From NCBI GenBank assembly GCA_009731375.1, contig BJOX01000167.1:231360-295359 (forward strand): a stretch of DNA of 64,000 bases, read 5' to 3'. The notes below the pieces were generated by a model. That model did no database searches, was not told the origin of the DNA, and worked only from the letters and a program-made list of their open reading frames with translations. The position numbers and the translations under genes were made by a program. Each line of letters begins with the position of its first letter. The first letter of the stretch is position 1. Source of the stretch: Paulinella micropora. Lineage: Eukaryota; Cercozoa; Imbricatea; Euglyphida. Below, piece after piece: positions 1 through 12,503 of this stretch.

Positions 1-458
1 TCCTAAAGAGTTTTTTATTTTTACCACTACAGACTCTAGAGACTAGGGAAAGTTTCAAAAACTTTTTTCCATAACAGTGCGGCCTGTTTTTTCCAAGTGG
101 AATTCATATTGAAAAAAAGTTGAGTTTCAGCAAAAAGAACAGGCCGGCCCGCCTCAAAAAGTTGTGTTTTCCGAAAAAAGACAGGCAGGCCAGTCTAAAA
201 TATTTTCCCTTGATCTTTCAGGCCGGCCCCGCCGCTAAAAGATTGGTTAGGTTTCAGTGAAAGTGACCAGACTGACACACTTGCATACGATATACTTTTA
301 GAAACGATATATTTAAGCGCGCTTTGCTGCGCTGTGCGTACCTGTATTTGCGTATGCGTACCTGTATTTACGTATGCGCGCATGCGTACCTGTCGCATTT
401 AATCAAAAACACCACACGGGAGTAGTGGGGGAGGCTGGGGGGGGGGGGGGGGGGGGGG
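1..458. other. Non-coding flank, no gene seen
   Basis: I see no exon with convincing borders here. The stretch has repeated GGCCGGCC-like motifs between A/T-rich blocks and ends in a 20-base poly-G run against a 10-base gap. The block at about 305-350 (gcgctttgctgcgctgtgcg) recurs at about 1287-1335, so this flank belongs to the same local duplication as the next feature. Confidence 0.6.
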
Positions 459-468
459 NNNNNNNNNN

Positions 469-1500
469 AATATTAATACGTCGCTCAATATATAAACAGG
501 CCTGTCCCTTTTTGTCAGATACGTCGCTCAAGCTGTAAACAGGCCGGTTCCTTTTTTGAAAATTTCAGCCCACCAGTCAGAAATTTTAGCCCACAATTCA
601 CACCCCCAAACTCACCCAAACCGAAACACACCATATTGGAGTGGTGGAGGGGGGGCGCCAACATATACTGTGCTGGGAAACAACCATATAATGTGGCATA
701 GCAATCATGGTGAAACGCATAGATGGCTATGATAGATGGTTGCAGGGTGAATGCCACTGATGCATGCATGGTGGATACATGGTGTGATGCATGCATGCAT
801 GGAGGACAATCCCCTAGGCCTTGCTAGCTTTACACTTGACAGTGGAAAAAAAATCACACGGGAGTGGTGGGGGGGGGGGGGGGGGGGGGGCTGTTGCAAG
901 AATATGAAATATTAATACGTCGCTCAATATATAAACAGGCCTGTCCCTTTTTGTCAGATACGTCGCTCAAGCTGTAAACAGGCCGGTCCCTTTTTTGAAA
1001 ATTTCATCCCACCAGTCAGAAATTTTAGCCTACCATTCACACCCCCAAACTCACCCAAACCGAAACCCACCACACGGGAGTGGTGGAGGGGGACGCCAAC
1101 ATATACTATGCTGGGAAACAACCATATAATGTGGCATGGCAATCATGGTGAAACGCATAGATTGCTATGATAGATGGTGATGGGTGAATGCCACTGATGC
1201 ATGCATGGTCGATACATGGTGTGATGCATGCATGCATGGAGGACAATCCCCTAGGGCTTGCTAGCTTTACACTTGACAGTGGACACGAGATATTTAAGCG
1301 CGTTTTGCTGCGCTGTGCGTACCTGTATTTAATTATGTGCGTACCTGTACGCAGTGCCAGCCGCGCAGTACCCCAGTGCCAGCCGCGCAGTACCCCAGTG
1401 CCCAAAAGTTTTGTCAGATACGTCGCTCAAGCTGTAAACAGGCCGGTCCCTTTTTTGAAAATTTTAGCCTACCAGTCAGAAATGTTAGCACACCGGTCAG
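469..1500. repeat. Long direct repeat, two copies plus a partial third
   Basis: A block of about 374 bp at 469-842 is repeated at 909-1281 with few differences, and its internal part (cgtcgctcaagctgtaaaca and following) recurs at about 1413-1500. The copies are separated by poly-G and a short A/T spacer. ORFs on both strands are short and not conserved between copies, so I do not call them genes. It may be part of an unrecognised mobile element or a local segmental duplication. Confidence 0.75.
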
Positions 1501-1684
1501 AAATATAGATCACCAAGAAAAAAACCATATAATGTGGTGGGGGAGTATTTGGGAGAGGCAGCCCTACGCAAATTTTGGTGTTTTATGCCACTTTCCCGTA
1601 GTAACCTGTGCAACTGCGCAAATTTTTGAATGACTGCAATAGCCTTCAAAAATACTGTTTTTCCCGTCTACTAGCCGTAGGAGG

Positions 1685-1836
1685 AAAGACCCTACACGTC
1701 TTGAAAGTCTTTTGAATAAAAAAGTAAATTATAACTTCAAAATTACCTGCAAAGTTTTTAAAAGACCCTACACGTCTTGAAAGTTTTTTGAATAAAAAAG
1801 TAAATTATAACTTCAAAATTACCTGCAAAGTTTTTG
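1685..1836. repeat. 76-bp tandem repeat, two copies
   Basis: The unit beginning aaagaccctacacgtcttga at 1685 is repeated at 1761 almost unchanged. It lies about 190 bp before the first coding exon of the plus-strand gene, so it could be in its promoter or 5' leader, but nothing in it looks like a known regulatory motif. Confidence 0.75.
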
Positions 1837-2023
1837 AAAGTGTTGGAACCAACAACTACCACTTTGGGATGGATGGCGCGTCAACTACCACTTTTTGAAT
1901 TAAAACTACTTTCAAATTTGACTACTTTGACAGTTTGACGACTGTAAATTTGGCTTAGAAATCAGTTCTCTACTGAATTCAAAAGCCTACTGTCACTACT
2001 CTGATCCGTTCAGCACTGGTTCC

Positions 2024-3763
<1,740 letters not shown>

Positions 3764-3852
3764 GTAGCTTCCTTTTTCTTTAAACGTTGTTATGTGTGGT
3801 TGGAAACAAGGAGAAAAGCTGAATGTACGTGTATGTTTTGCCTTTGTTATAG

Positions 3853-4421
3853 CTGCCTGCGCCGCTGCCGCACTTCAGGCCCCGAGGCATGCTGAGACCC
3901 AAGGCAGTCGCAAACGTCCCTCGCATTGGGACGTATGCAATGCGACTATTATTCCCACCGAGGCCGATAACGCAAACGCCGTTACCGCCCCCGCGGATGC
4001 CTCGCTGATATTCCCGTGCGTCAACGCTTCCGCCCGTGCTCCAGAGCGTGCTGTGGCAGCCACTGAGGTAAACACCGAAATAGATACATACATACATACA
4101 TACATAACAGATATAACATACATACATACATACATACATACATACATACAACATACATACATACCTACATGCACGCTCGGTGTTGTATGCAGGACGGCCC
4201 AATCAACCCAGTGGTGAGGGACATACATACATACATACATACATACATACATACATACATAACATAACATACATAACATACATACATAACATAACATACA
4301 TAACATACATACATACCTACATGCATGCTCGGTATTGTATGTAGGACGGATCAATCAACCCCGTCGCGCGGCCTGCTGCTGCAGCAGTTGCGTTGGACGC
4401 TGCGTGCTCTGAAGCGGGGCG
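3853..4421 (+). CDS. Linker exons with a duplicated 21-nt microexon
   Basis: Exon 3853-4067 completes the codon left by the OTU exon and ends in phase 0. Microexon 4193-4213 encodes DGPINPV. The next exon starts at 4345 with the near-identical DGSINPV and runs in frame to an in-frame TAG at 4423-4425. Both introns (4068-4192, 4214-4344) are almost pure ACAT repeats with matching acceptor flanks, so exon start and intron were duplicated together. A GT at 4422 and an AG at 4467-4468 would remove the TAG as a 47-bp intron and put the frame on the protease exon that follows; this join is inference. The segment is Ala-rich linker with no recognised domain. Confidence 0.6.
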
Positions 4422-4468
4422 GTAGCGGCGTTCACATCGGCCGCGGTGGGAGCAGCAGTGGAATACAG

Positions 4469-5360
4469 TCTCGACAGTCAACCTCCTTGCCGACCTCCAC
4501 CACAACAGACCAAGGCCTGGCGCTTGAAACGGAATTTTGCGTCTGCTATAGACGCAAAAGATGTTGAGGCCCTTTGCTCCCCGGGAACCTGGACCGTAGG
4601 GGACATCATAGAGTGGTTCATGTCCACTGTGGAAGAAGAAGGCAGAGAGAAAAGAAGCCTACTGATAGGCCCTGGCCAGGCCTACCAAATTGCCGATGGC
4701 CATGCTAATGCAGCAGAAGGACTGCAGCGATCTGTGGGAAATGCGGAGTCTTATGATCATGTACTGGCTCCGTTATGGATAGCCCAGTCACACTGGGCTT
4801 GTCTCATTTTGACAACCTCCCTGCAGCACGAAGGCCCAGGAGACCAGCACGGACTTCTTCCCCTGCTGCACTCTCGTGCGACACGGAAACTACCCCTCAT
4901 TATGGTACTGGACTCAAAGCCATGTTACACCGCTGCGCAAGGCTTCAAGACAGCCGAAGTGACAGCGCGCTGGATAGCTGCTCTGAGACAAGTGGACTTT
5001 TTAGACGCTGGGGAAACACATATTGGATATGTGGACATACCCGTTCCAGGACAAACTGATTCCGATTGCGGAATCCATACAATGATGCATATTCAAAGGT
5101 TTGTGCGAAACCCGACAAGTTTTTTGGGACATGAAAGTGGGTCAATGACAACCTGGGAGCGCTTGCATCCTCGCACGATCGAGGAAGACATATTAAGAGG
5201 CAGGAACCACCTGCACGAGAAGTTGACTGGCGTCCACTTTCAAGAGCACGCGGCCGAGTCGCCTACCACTTCCAGTGCGGAGAGCGGCACCGAGCCGCAA
5301 ACCGAGCTCGACATCACTGGAAGTGATTGCGACTCGGAAGCGGAACCCGACCAGCACATG
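4469..5360 (+). CDS. Ulp1/SENP-like cysteine protease domain (peptidase C48)
   Basis: The open exon carries the C48 pattern in order: a Trp-rich start (GTWTVGDIIEWFM), the catalytic His (QSHWACLIL, codon at 4791), an acidic partner (IMVLDSKPC), and the oxyanion Gln with nucleophile Cys (VPGQTDSDCGIHTMMHIQRF). This is the His-Asp-Gln-Cys layout of SUMO-deconjugating Ulp1 enzymes. The domain spans about 230 residues, close to normal. The exon ends at 5360 with an acidic tail (DSEAEPDQHM) at a GT donor, phase 0. Related domains occur in some retrotransposons and DNA transposons, so a domesticated origin is possible. Here it lies directly after an OTU domain, probably in the same protein. Confidence 0.75.
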
Positions 5361-5957
5361 GTATATCTATATCTATATCTATATTTATATCTATATCTAT
5401 ATCTATCTATCTATAAAGGCGGTAGCGGAGCAAGCCTTAGCAGTTGCGCATGCTGCTACTACTCCACAGCCTCCCAGTACGGAGAGCGGCACCGAGCCGC
5501 AAACCAAGCTCGACATCACTGAAAGTGATTGCGACTCGGAAGCGGAACCCGACCAGCACATGGTATATCTATATCTATATCTATATCTATATCTATATCT
5601 ATATCTATATCTATATCTATATCTATATTTATATCTATATCTATCTATAGGCGGCAGCGGAGCAAGCCTTAGCAGTTGCGCATGCTGCTACTACTCCACA
5701 GCCTCCCAGTACGGAGAGCGGCACCGAGCCGCAAACCAAGCTCGACATCACTGGAAGTGATTGCGACTCGGAAGCGAAACCCGACCATGGTATATCTACA
5801 TCTATATCTATATCTATATCTATATCTATATCTATATCTATATCTATATCTATATCTATATCTATATCTATATCTATATCTATATCTATATCTATATCTA
5901 TATCTATATCTATATCTATATCTATATCTATATCTATATCTATATCTATCTATAAAG
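5361..5957 (+). repeat. Three hexanucleotide (TATATC)n introns
   Basis: Introns 5361-5418, 5563-5650 and 5790-5957 consist of TATATC units from the GT donor to a short tatctata(a)ag acceptor. They differ almost only in repeat number. The reverse strand reads as RYRYRY and the forward strand as YLYLYL, which explains the long ORFs seen here. Confidence 0.9.
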
Positions 5958-6111
5958 GCGGCAGCGGAGCAAGCCTTAGCAGTTGCGCATGCTGCTACTA
6001 CTCCACAGCCTCCCAGTACGGAGAGCGGCACCGAGCCGCAAACCAAGCTCGACATCACTGGAAGTGATTGCGACTCGGAAGCGAAACCCGACCAGCACAT
6101 GGTCGTTGAAG
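5419..6111 (+). CDS. Acidic exon tandem array (three further copies)
   Basis: Exons 5419-5562, 5651-5789 and 5958-6111 each encode EQALAVAHAATTPQPP followed by STESGTEPQTKLD and DSEAEPDQHM-like acid residues; the end of the protease exon (about 5265-5360) is a fourth, partial copy. Copies 1 and 3 are 144 nt in phase 0 or extend by one codon group. The middle copy lacks 5 nt near its donor (PDQHM becomes PDHG), which would break the frame if it were included. The last copy extends to VVE and leaves one base that is completed by the exon at 6672. The sequence looks like a flexible acidic linker or SUMO/histone-binding tail; no fold is recognised. Confidence 0.7.
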
Positions 6112-6136
6112 GTGCGCATGCTGCTACTGTGCGAGC

Positions 6137-6221
<85 letters not shown>

Positions 6222-6569
6222 ATCTATCGGGGCGTAGTGCCCTTTCTCAGCCCGCTACCCAGTCGCCGATGGGCGGCGGGATGGAATGGATGCCTATGAC
6301 TTCGGATATGCAGAGCTGTACCTTGCCAGGCCGCTTATATCTGGCCTTTACTGATCAGGCAGGCTTAATGTATACTTGTAGTACATCAAGCCTGCCTCCT
6401 CGAAACGCTCTCTGCCTTACCGTTTTCTCACGTTACTGGATTGTAAGACAGGGGGCAAAACATTACGCGAAAACATACATGTATCTTACTCTTCTCTCTC
6501 TCTCTCTCGCTTGCTCTCTCTCTCGCTTGCTCTCTCTCGCTCTCTCTCGCTCTCGCTCTCGCTCTCGCG

Positions 6570-6615
<46 letters not shown>

Positions 6616-6671
6616 GATTCTAATTTTTCTATCTATCTAATCTATCTGTGTGAAATTTGTTGTGATTTCAG
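6112..6671 (+). other. Intron with CTAT array and a dispersed repeat
   Basis: The intron opens with gtgcgcatgc, then about 85 bp of (CTAT)n, then a unique block at about 6235-6490, then CT and TA runs, and ends tgtgatttcag. The unique block has matches elsewhere: 6288-6318 resembles 47225-47270 and 61270-61310 on the opposite strand, and 6405-6480 resembles 17925-18035 inverted. It therefore holds dispersed repeat sequence rather than coding exons. Confidence 0.65.
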
Positions 6672-7295
6672 ACACCGTGGGATACATGGAATACAGCTAC
6701 CATGTGCATTCATTGCATCTGGAAGCCTGCGAGTTGGCAGAAAAACATGTTCAAGGTTATGTCCCGACGGCGCGGGACATTGACAAGCTTTTGCAGATGC
6801 ATCAACTGCACCTGGAATACATGATTCGGCACTGTCAAAAGGTAAGGTTGGATAGCATTATGCCCGGACAAACGTGGCTGTGCATTGAGTGCCCAGGGGC
6901 CAGAAGAAATCTGTCCCTGTCCAGCTAAAAACAAGGAGCAGGCAGACTGCCGACTGTTTTGGGTACCTCCAGGTTCCCCAAGAAACCTTCCTGATGCTAG
7001 TACGGACAGCGGCACTGATATGGAGGGCGCAACCAAAGACAATGTCATGGAGACGACTTGCCATAACACCGATACCGACAGTGTTGCGGAAGAAAGTGAG
7101 GACACGGTCGACCGCAATCACCAGTCTCAACCGGCAGCTACGCCTACACCGAGCACAGCAGAAACCTTAGACGTTCAAGAAGTGCATGCTGCTACTGTGC
7201 AAGCACAGGATAAAGACATTAGGTGCAAGAGCCTGCTCCACAGATTTGCGCCAGCAAAGTCGCCATCACCACCACGTCTGCTGCTGCTGCTATTA
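6672..7295 (+). CDS. Unrecognised exons after the acidic array
   Basis: Exon 6672-6841 completes the split codon from 6111 and encodes a helical segment (YHVHSLHLEACELAEKHVQG ... MIRHCQK), ending at a GT donor in phase 0. The next exon starts at 6897 after gcccag and reads GPEEICPCPAKNK, then a Ser/Thr/Asp/Glu-rich run that resembles the acidic array (STDSGTDMEG, EVHAATVQAQ), so it is a diverged copy of that module. Its 3' border is unclear; a GT at 7296 is one candidate. I recognise no domain. Confidence 0.55.
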
Positions 7296-7372
7296 GTGTC
7301 AGTTCAGCCAGACCTCGCAACCCGCACCCCAAGCCACAACGCAAAGCAACAAAGAATCGCTAAAAGTTGCAG

Positions 7373-8479
7373 ATTTATAATGCAGAAGAAGACCCGAATG
7401 CCCAGGGCAAGTTGACTGGTCTGCACATGAAGACCATGGCATTAAATTCCGGCCGAGTCGGCCAGGTAGACGGGGAGGCCGGGAATATGCTCGACGGGAG
7501 CCATCAATCCAAAGTGCTCATATACTGGGGCCAGTATTTAAACAAAGGCGAACCCGGATACGACGAACTCCTGGCTAATCCAGGCGAGTTTACTATTAAA
7601 TGTGGGAATACTCTTGTCACGCTCCTGGATAGACACAGGAAGTCCTTCGCCAAAGGCTTCATGCCGGACGATATGCCGCACAATCTGCGGAATCTACCTT
7701 TAGCATCTTTGGCGGGTGGCTTGGTAGGTCACATGCCGGAGGGGCAAGCGAATGTTACCTTTCGCTTTAAGACCTTCCGAGGTGTCAGTGTCCTCATGGC
7801 GCAATTTCTTCACCTTCAATTACCAGAAGACGTTCTGGGTTCAGCACCCACGGAGGGAACAACCGCGCCCGTTACCTACCCACATGGACGAGGTATTCTA
7901 TTTACGCATTGTCGGAAAGTGTTACATATATATATTTTTGGTTTGCTGTGTCCTGTCTACAGAAGGGCAACCTCGTCTTTGGCAGGGGTACGTGTGAACA
8001 GGGCACCAGCCTACCAACCAAGACATCACCGCCGAAAGCCCCTAATCTTCGAGCGCCGCCGAAAGCCCCTAATCTTCGAGCGCTAGCTTTGACACCATCC
8101 AGCAAGACAGGCAAAGCGGCAAAACGCAAATGCGCAAAGAAAATCCCGCCGGACATTACCAACCCTCACAAGGCGCGCAAGGCGACGAAAGCTTTGCTAC
8201 CAAAACCAACAGAAAAGAAGCAGGGTAATGAAGGCGGCTCCAGAAACTATGTTACCTGGAAAAATAGTGTGCTGGGCAGGCAAGCACAAGAGGAGTGCAG
8301 GCTACTTCATAAAGATGACGACAAGGTTAAGACCTGTGTCCAAGCTTGGAAAAAGTACAAACTAAAATCAGTCGACAGTATCGACGAGATTGAGACCCTC
8401 GATCTGAGGAGCGCTGCACGAGTTACGCGATCCGACGCAGTCAAGCGACGAGTAAACTTCGCCACACTCGACAACATAG
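7373..8479 (+). CDS. Unrecognised conserved-looking exons with basic C-terminal part
   Basis: Exon 7373-7892 follows a clean acceptor (gttgcag) and encodes about 173 residues of globular composition (VLIYWGQYLNKGEPGYDELL; FAKGFMPDDMPHNLRNLP) with no domain I know. Exon 7963-8479 follows tgtctacag; it has a short tandem (PPKAPNLRA twice), a Lys/Arg-rich stretch (KRKCAKK, KARKATKA) and a helical charged end (VQAWKKYKLKSVD). The phase between the two exons does not fit at the borders I chose, so either a border is wrong or there is an indel. Confidence 0.5.
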
Positions 8480-8800
8480 GTGCCAGGTTTTGTTTTCTTT
8501 AAGCATCTATAAACTCCTTTGAATTGTGTGTGTGCGTGTGTGTGCCGGGGGTGTTTCTCATGAACATGCAATAGCAAGAAGCCACGCAAGGATCAGGCTG
8601 CAAAATGCAAGGTCCCTGGCATGATGATCATGCATATCATTGACAACACAAATGTTTTTTTATTGTTATTGATCATGTAATGCAACTGTAAATGTAAGCT
8701 TAAGTAAGCATGTATGTGCTCTCGTACTCCAGAAGGATATACCGTTGCAATATTAGGGGAGGGGGGGGGGGGTCGNNNNNNNNNNAAGCATGGAATAACA
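8480..8800 (+). other. Intron with a 10-base gap
   Basis: After the GT at 8480 the sequence is A/T-rich with a GT run and then about 14 G before the gap at 8776-8785. No coding signal is seen. A candidate acceptor (ctccag) lies at 8732, but reading from it runs into the gap. Confidence 0.5.
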
Positions 8801-9495
8801 TGCCGAACTGGCGATGCTACAATTACCAGAGCTTCTCCACTTTCACGTGCGAGAAGTGTCAAGACGAAGCCTGCGATACCCCCAATCCTGGCATCCTCGT
8901 CGACCCGCCAAGTTCATTACTGAAACTTGTCGGACACGGCTGGCGGAAGCTGAGTGACTTTGGCAAAGCCGGAGACGGCTCTCACCCCTGGGTATTTACA
9001 ACCCAAGGCAATATTAACATTGCTGAGTGTAATTCCCGAGGTCATAGGCGGAACGCTCGCATTGGTAGATCTTGGTTGTGGCCCAGGTACCGAACTTTCC
9101 ACTTGTCTACCATCTACCACCCTCCACCTCTATCTACCTACTTCTACCTTAGGTCACGTGCTTTGCGTTGCCAAGTCAATGATCTTTGCAAAGCTGGCCG
9201 GTGTGGAGATCGCAGAGTACCAAGACGTCTTCAACCTCAATTGGAAGAAGTATGGACCGGGGCGCCCGCCGAAGCTACGGTTCTGTGGAGCAGGGATGCC
9301 GAGTTAGGTAACTGGGTTCCCGATGACTGGAAAGATGACCTGGTGGTCTATTTGTTCTGGGCCACGTGGCCCTTAAAATCAAAACAAAGAATCATATCTT
9401 TGTTATCGAAGTTGCGTCGTCGAATAGCATATATCATGCTAGTAGATAGAAATGACGATCCTGCGGCGCACAGTTTTCTATCCCACTTCTTCTAG
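8801..9495 (+). CDS. Class I SAM-dependent methyltransferase segment, DOT1-like, with frame breaks
   Basis: A Cys-rich stretch (FTCEKCQDEACDTPNPG) precedes, in another frame, GYLQPKAILTLLSVIPEV and VDLGCGPG. A 66-bp intron (9087-9152) joins this cleanly to HVLCVAKSMIFAKLAGVEI, giving SAM-binding motif I and the acidic end of strand 2. Then come RPPKLRFCGAG and, one frame away, DDWKDDLVVYLFWATWPLKS, which fits motif IV and the following helix. The order resembles the DOT1 fold (histone H3 Lys methylation), but a general class I methyltransferase cannot be excluded. Frame changes occur between about 8900 and 8954 and near 9293, the second consistent with one missing base in a G run; an in-frame TAG follows at 9493. 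They may be assembly errors, missed introns or decay. Confidence 0.55.
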
Positions 9496-9512
9496 ATAGC
9501 GGATACTCTGCG

Positions 9513-10576
9513 GTGGGGTATAAAACAAGACTTCCGATGGGAGGTTCTGGCTCATGCCGGTTTTCCGGCATAGTATTGTGCTCTCAAGCATATTATAAAA
9601 CTGCCAAAGTGGAGTTTGTGACGCAAGGAGATCAAGTATATCTCCAAGGCAAGGTTTATGCCTCCGTATGTCTTCGTACATTTAATGTATTCGTCATGTT
9701 GGTGCTTTGAATTTACAGGCTGAAGTGGTGGCAGAGGGTACCGCCTCCGAGCCTAGCCCGGTACATTCTCCCTGCCTTCTTATCTGTTCTGTGTTACATT
9801 ATATATTAAAATATTATTCAAACTGATGCTTCAAATGTTTGTTGCAGCCCGCAGTGACAGTCGCTTCGAAAGCGGGGCTGGCTGGAGGCGAGGCTGGAGG
9901 CGAGGCCAAGACGGCTGGGCTGGCCGTCTCAGCCTCGCCTCCAGCTAGCCCAGCCGTCTCGGCCTCACCTGCAGCCAGCCCAGCTCGCCCGTCCCCAGCC
10001 AGCCCAGTCTCGGCCTCGCCTCCAGCCAGCCCAGCTGTCTCGTCCTTAGCCAGCACTGCCGTCTCTGCCTCGTCCTCAGCCAGTCCAGCCGTGCCGTCTT
10101 CCAATACTAATCTGGTAAATATACTAACTTGCATTTTCTTTCTATATTTTTCACACTGACACTTCAAAAAAATTTTGTTGCAGCTGGCAGTGCCGACAGC
10201 AACTGCTACGTGGGCCTCGCCTCCAGCCAGCCAAGCTGGCTCACCTGCAACCAGTTCAGCTCGCCCGTCCCCAGCCAGCCCAGTCTCGGCCTCGCCTCCA
10301 GCCAGCCCAGCTGTCTCGTCCTTAGCCAGCACTGCCGTCTCTGCCTCGTCCTCAGCCAGTCCAGCCGTGCCGTCTTCCAAGACTAGCCTGGTAAATATAC
10401 TAACTTGCATTTTCTTTCTATATTTTTCACACTGACACTTCAAATTTTTTTTGCTGCAGCTGGCAGTGCAGACAGCAGCTGCTACGGCAGCCGATCGATG
10501 TGCGGCCGAGGCGTTTCCTTCTCCTCCCAAATCGGTGGCGCCTCTGCCAGCTGCTTCCTCCCGAACACCTGACTTG
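9513..10576 (+). CDS. Ser/Ala/Pro-rich exons with two duplicated exon-intron units
   Basis: The frame leading to 9653 reads YYKTAKVEFVTQGDQVYLQ and ends at a GT donor. Exons 9719-9760, 9848-10114, 10184-10390 and 10460-10576 are all multiples of three with phase-0 borders. Exons 9848-10114 and 10184-10390 share most of their sequence (SPVSASPPASPAVSSLAS and neighbours), and the introns after them (from gtaaatatactaacttgcat to a T-run and gcag) are nearly identical, so exon and intron were duplicated as a unit. The protein is a low-complexity linker. The 403-residue ORF on the opposite strand is the shadow of this repeat. Confidence 0.65.
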
Positions 10577-10631
10577 GTAAGTTCTTGTCTGCAGCTTTCC
10601 CTTTCGAAATTTTTGTCTTTTTCTTCATTAG

Positions 10632-11324
10632 GCAACACAATTACAAAATGCGATGTCGCTAGTGGCAAGCCTGTCCCGATCTCTAGCGTTGATATCGCCG
10701 CCGCAATCCCCATGCAGTGGGATTTTTGCCTCAGGTTCAGAGGCAATAAAAAAGGAGCGAGCCCGAGCTCATCCAGGTGGGTGCTGCGATATATTTTCAC
10801 TTTGCTACAGCAATACTGACCGAACATCTTTGAGTTGATCGGTTTATTGTGCTGTTCTGTTGATATCAGGATCAAGCGTAATAGAGGAGATGGTGACCCC
10901 TTCCCCCCCAAAAAAACCGAGACTTGCACGCCAGAGAAAAAAGCGAAAGGTTTGCCCAACTGTAAATTTTGATCCGACCCCGGCCGCGCATGCGGCAGAT
11001 TCCCCTGCCCCTGCGCGTGCTGCACATGTGCAAGATGGAATGCGATGGATGGAAAGCGTCCCGATGGATGGAACGCGTCACGAAGCCCTCGTCGGCTGCT
11101 ATCTACAAGCGACAGCGCGATCGCCCGACTCGCCCAACGCCTTCCGCTTCGCCCGTCCAGGTCGACACTCGCCAGAGGAACGAACAGCGCAATGCGCAGC
11201 AGCGCCCCGGCCGCGCATGCCGGACGTTCCCCTGCCCCTGCGCATGCTCCACATGTGTATTCTTACCAACGAGCGCCCCTGCCCCTGCCCCTTCCCCGGC
11301 CGCACATACCTCGACCCAAGATGA
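10632..11324 (+). CDS. C-terminal exons with NLS-like basic motif
   Basis: Exon 10632-10776 (ATQLQNAMSLVASLSRSLAL) follows cattag and leaves one base that the exon starting at 10870 completes. That last exon encodes VTPSPPKKPRLARQRKKRK, a strong nuclear-localisation-like cluster, then Ala/Pro-rich sequence (PAAHAADSPAPARAAHVQDG), and stops at TGA 11322-11324. If the chain from 2024 is one gene, this is its C-terminus and the protein is nuclear. A GT after the basic cluster (10951) is a possible further donor, so the end is not certain. Confidence 0.55.
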
Positions 11325-11802
11325 TGCTTCTCACCCTCACCCTGCGAGCGCCCCGGCCGCGCATGCCGGACAATGCCCTGACCCTACGCATGCTCCACAT
11401 GTGTATGCTGCTTGCCCTGCGAGCGCCCGTGCCCCTTCCCCGGCCGCACATACCTCGACCCCATCTTTTCCCTGTGTTCCGGGCGCAGCTTGTGCGTTCA
11501 CCACTTCGTTCCGCACTGTTCCACCGTGTACAGCGTGTACAGCGCCTTATAGTTTCAACACTTATATGCATTCATCGCCGTACGCTGCGACTTGCCCTAG
11601 CATGGGATCGCTGCACGCTTTTCCCAGCCACATCCTTCCACGTGCGCACGATTTGTCAGCTGGTCACACTTCGGGCTCGGAAAGCTACCGTGCCTTCCTT
11701 AATTTGCTGAGGGCGCAAAGCAGCATGTCCTGGCGCAATTTTCGTAGTAAGGCCCATGGTGATCGAGTCGTATTTAGGGGTTTACCTGAGCGTATATTAT
11801 GA
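10978..11802 (+). repeat. Ala/Pro/His repeat units read in three different frames
   Basis: Units encoding PAAHAxxxPxPxHAPHVY occur at about 10977-11035, 11200-11262 and 11345-11410, each in a different frame, interleaved with a repeated CCCCGGCCGCACATACCTCG block (about 11300, 11440). An ORF reading 10969-11802 passes through some of them. Either further introns connect the frames or the repeats have decayed by indels. Confidence 0.5.
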
Positions 11803-12452
11803 ACGACTGGAACCTCTAACTGAAAGATAGCTAGGTAAGAACAATCGGGTTGCCTCGAACGTATATTTCTTATATTTAGAAGTAGCAGAATTTGCGAAAT
11901 GCACTGTCATAAGGTTTCATGACATTGCGTTTCGATCAGTGCAAACGATTTTTTGTAATTATGACAACGAATTGCGTGCCTTTAACATAAAGGCTGTCTG
12001 AAGCTGGACTCATCACTTGGTGTTCCACAAGCGACCGTATCGCGTTTCGATAATCAAGTTATAAACAATCAGTTATGCCTTCATTAAATTGCCATCAGCA
12101 TTCCTGCTGCTATTGATGTTAAAGCAGGGAGGTTGGGCACCCGTTGTTTTATTAATATTGGCTGCATCGTGGCACCGCCGTTTTGATTTGTTTTTATTAT
12201 ATATATAATATTAATATATATCTAGACGGCTATTAATGCCACGGTTATGTCGATAATTGACTCTCACATGCCACTCTCAAACTGTCAGGCGAGCTTGTGG
12301 AGTCACGCCACTAGTTAGTGAATTGATACTTTCAAGTCACTAACTTCCGAACCGTATGGTTTTATCTAGACGGCCGTTAACTGTTTTATGTCGATAATTG
12401 ACATGAAACTGTTCAGCGAGCTTGTCACTAGTGGGGAAAGTTGTATCAATAG

Positions 12453-12503
<51 letters not shown>

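Noticed and set aside
9814-11025. 403-residue ORF on the minus strand (Ala/Gly/Glu repeats)
   Set aside because: It is the antisense of the Ser/Ala/Pro exons and their duplicated introns. The plus-strand reading has proper splice borders and phase.
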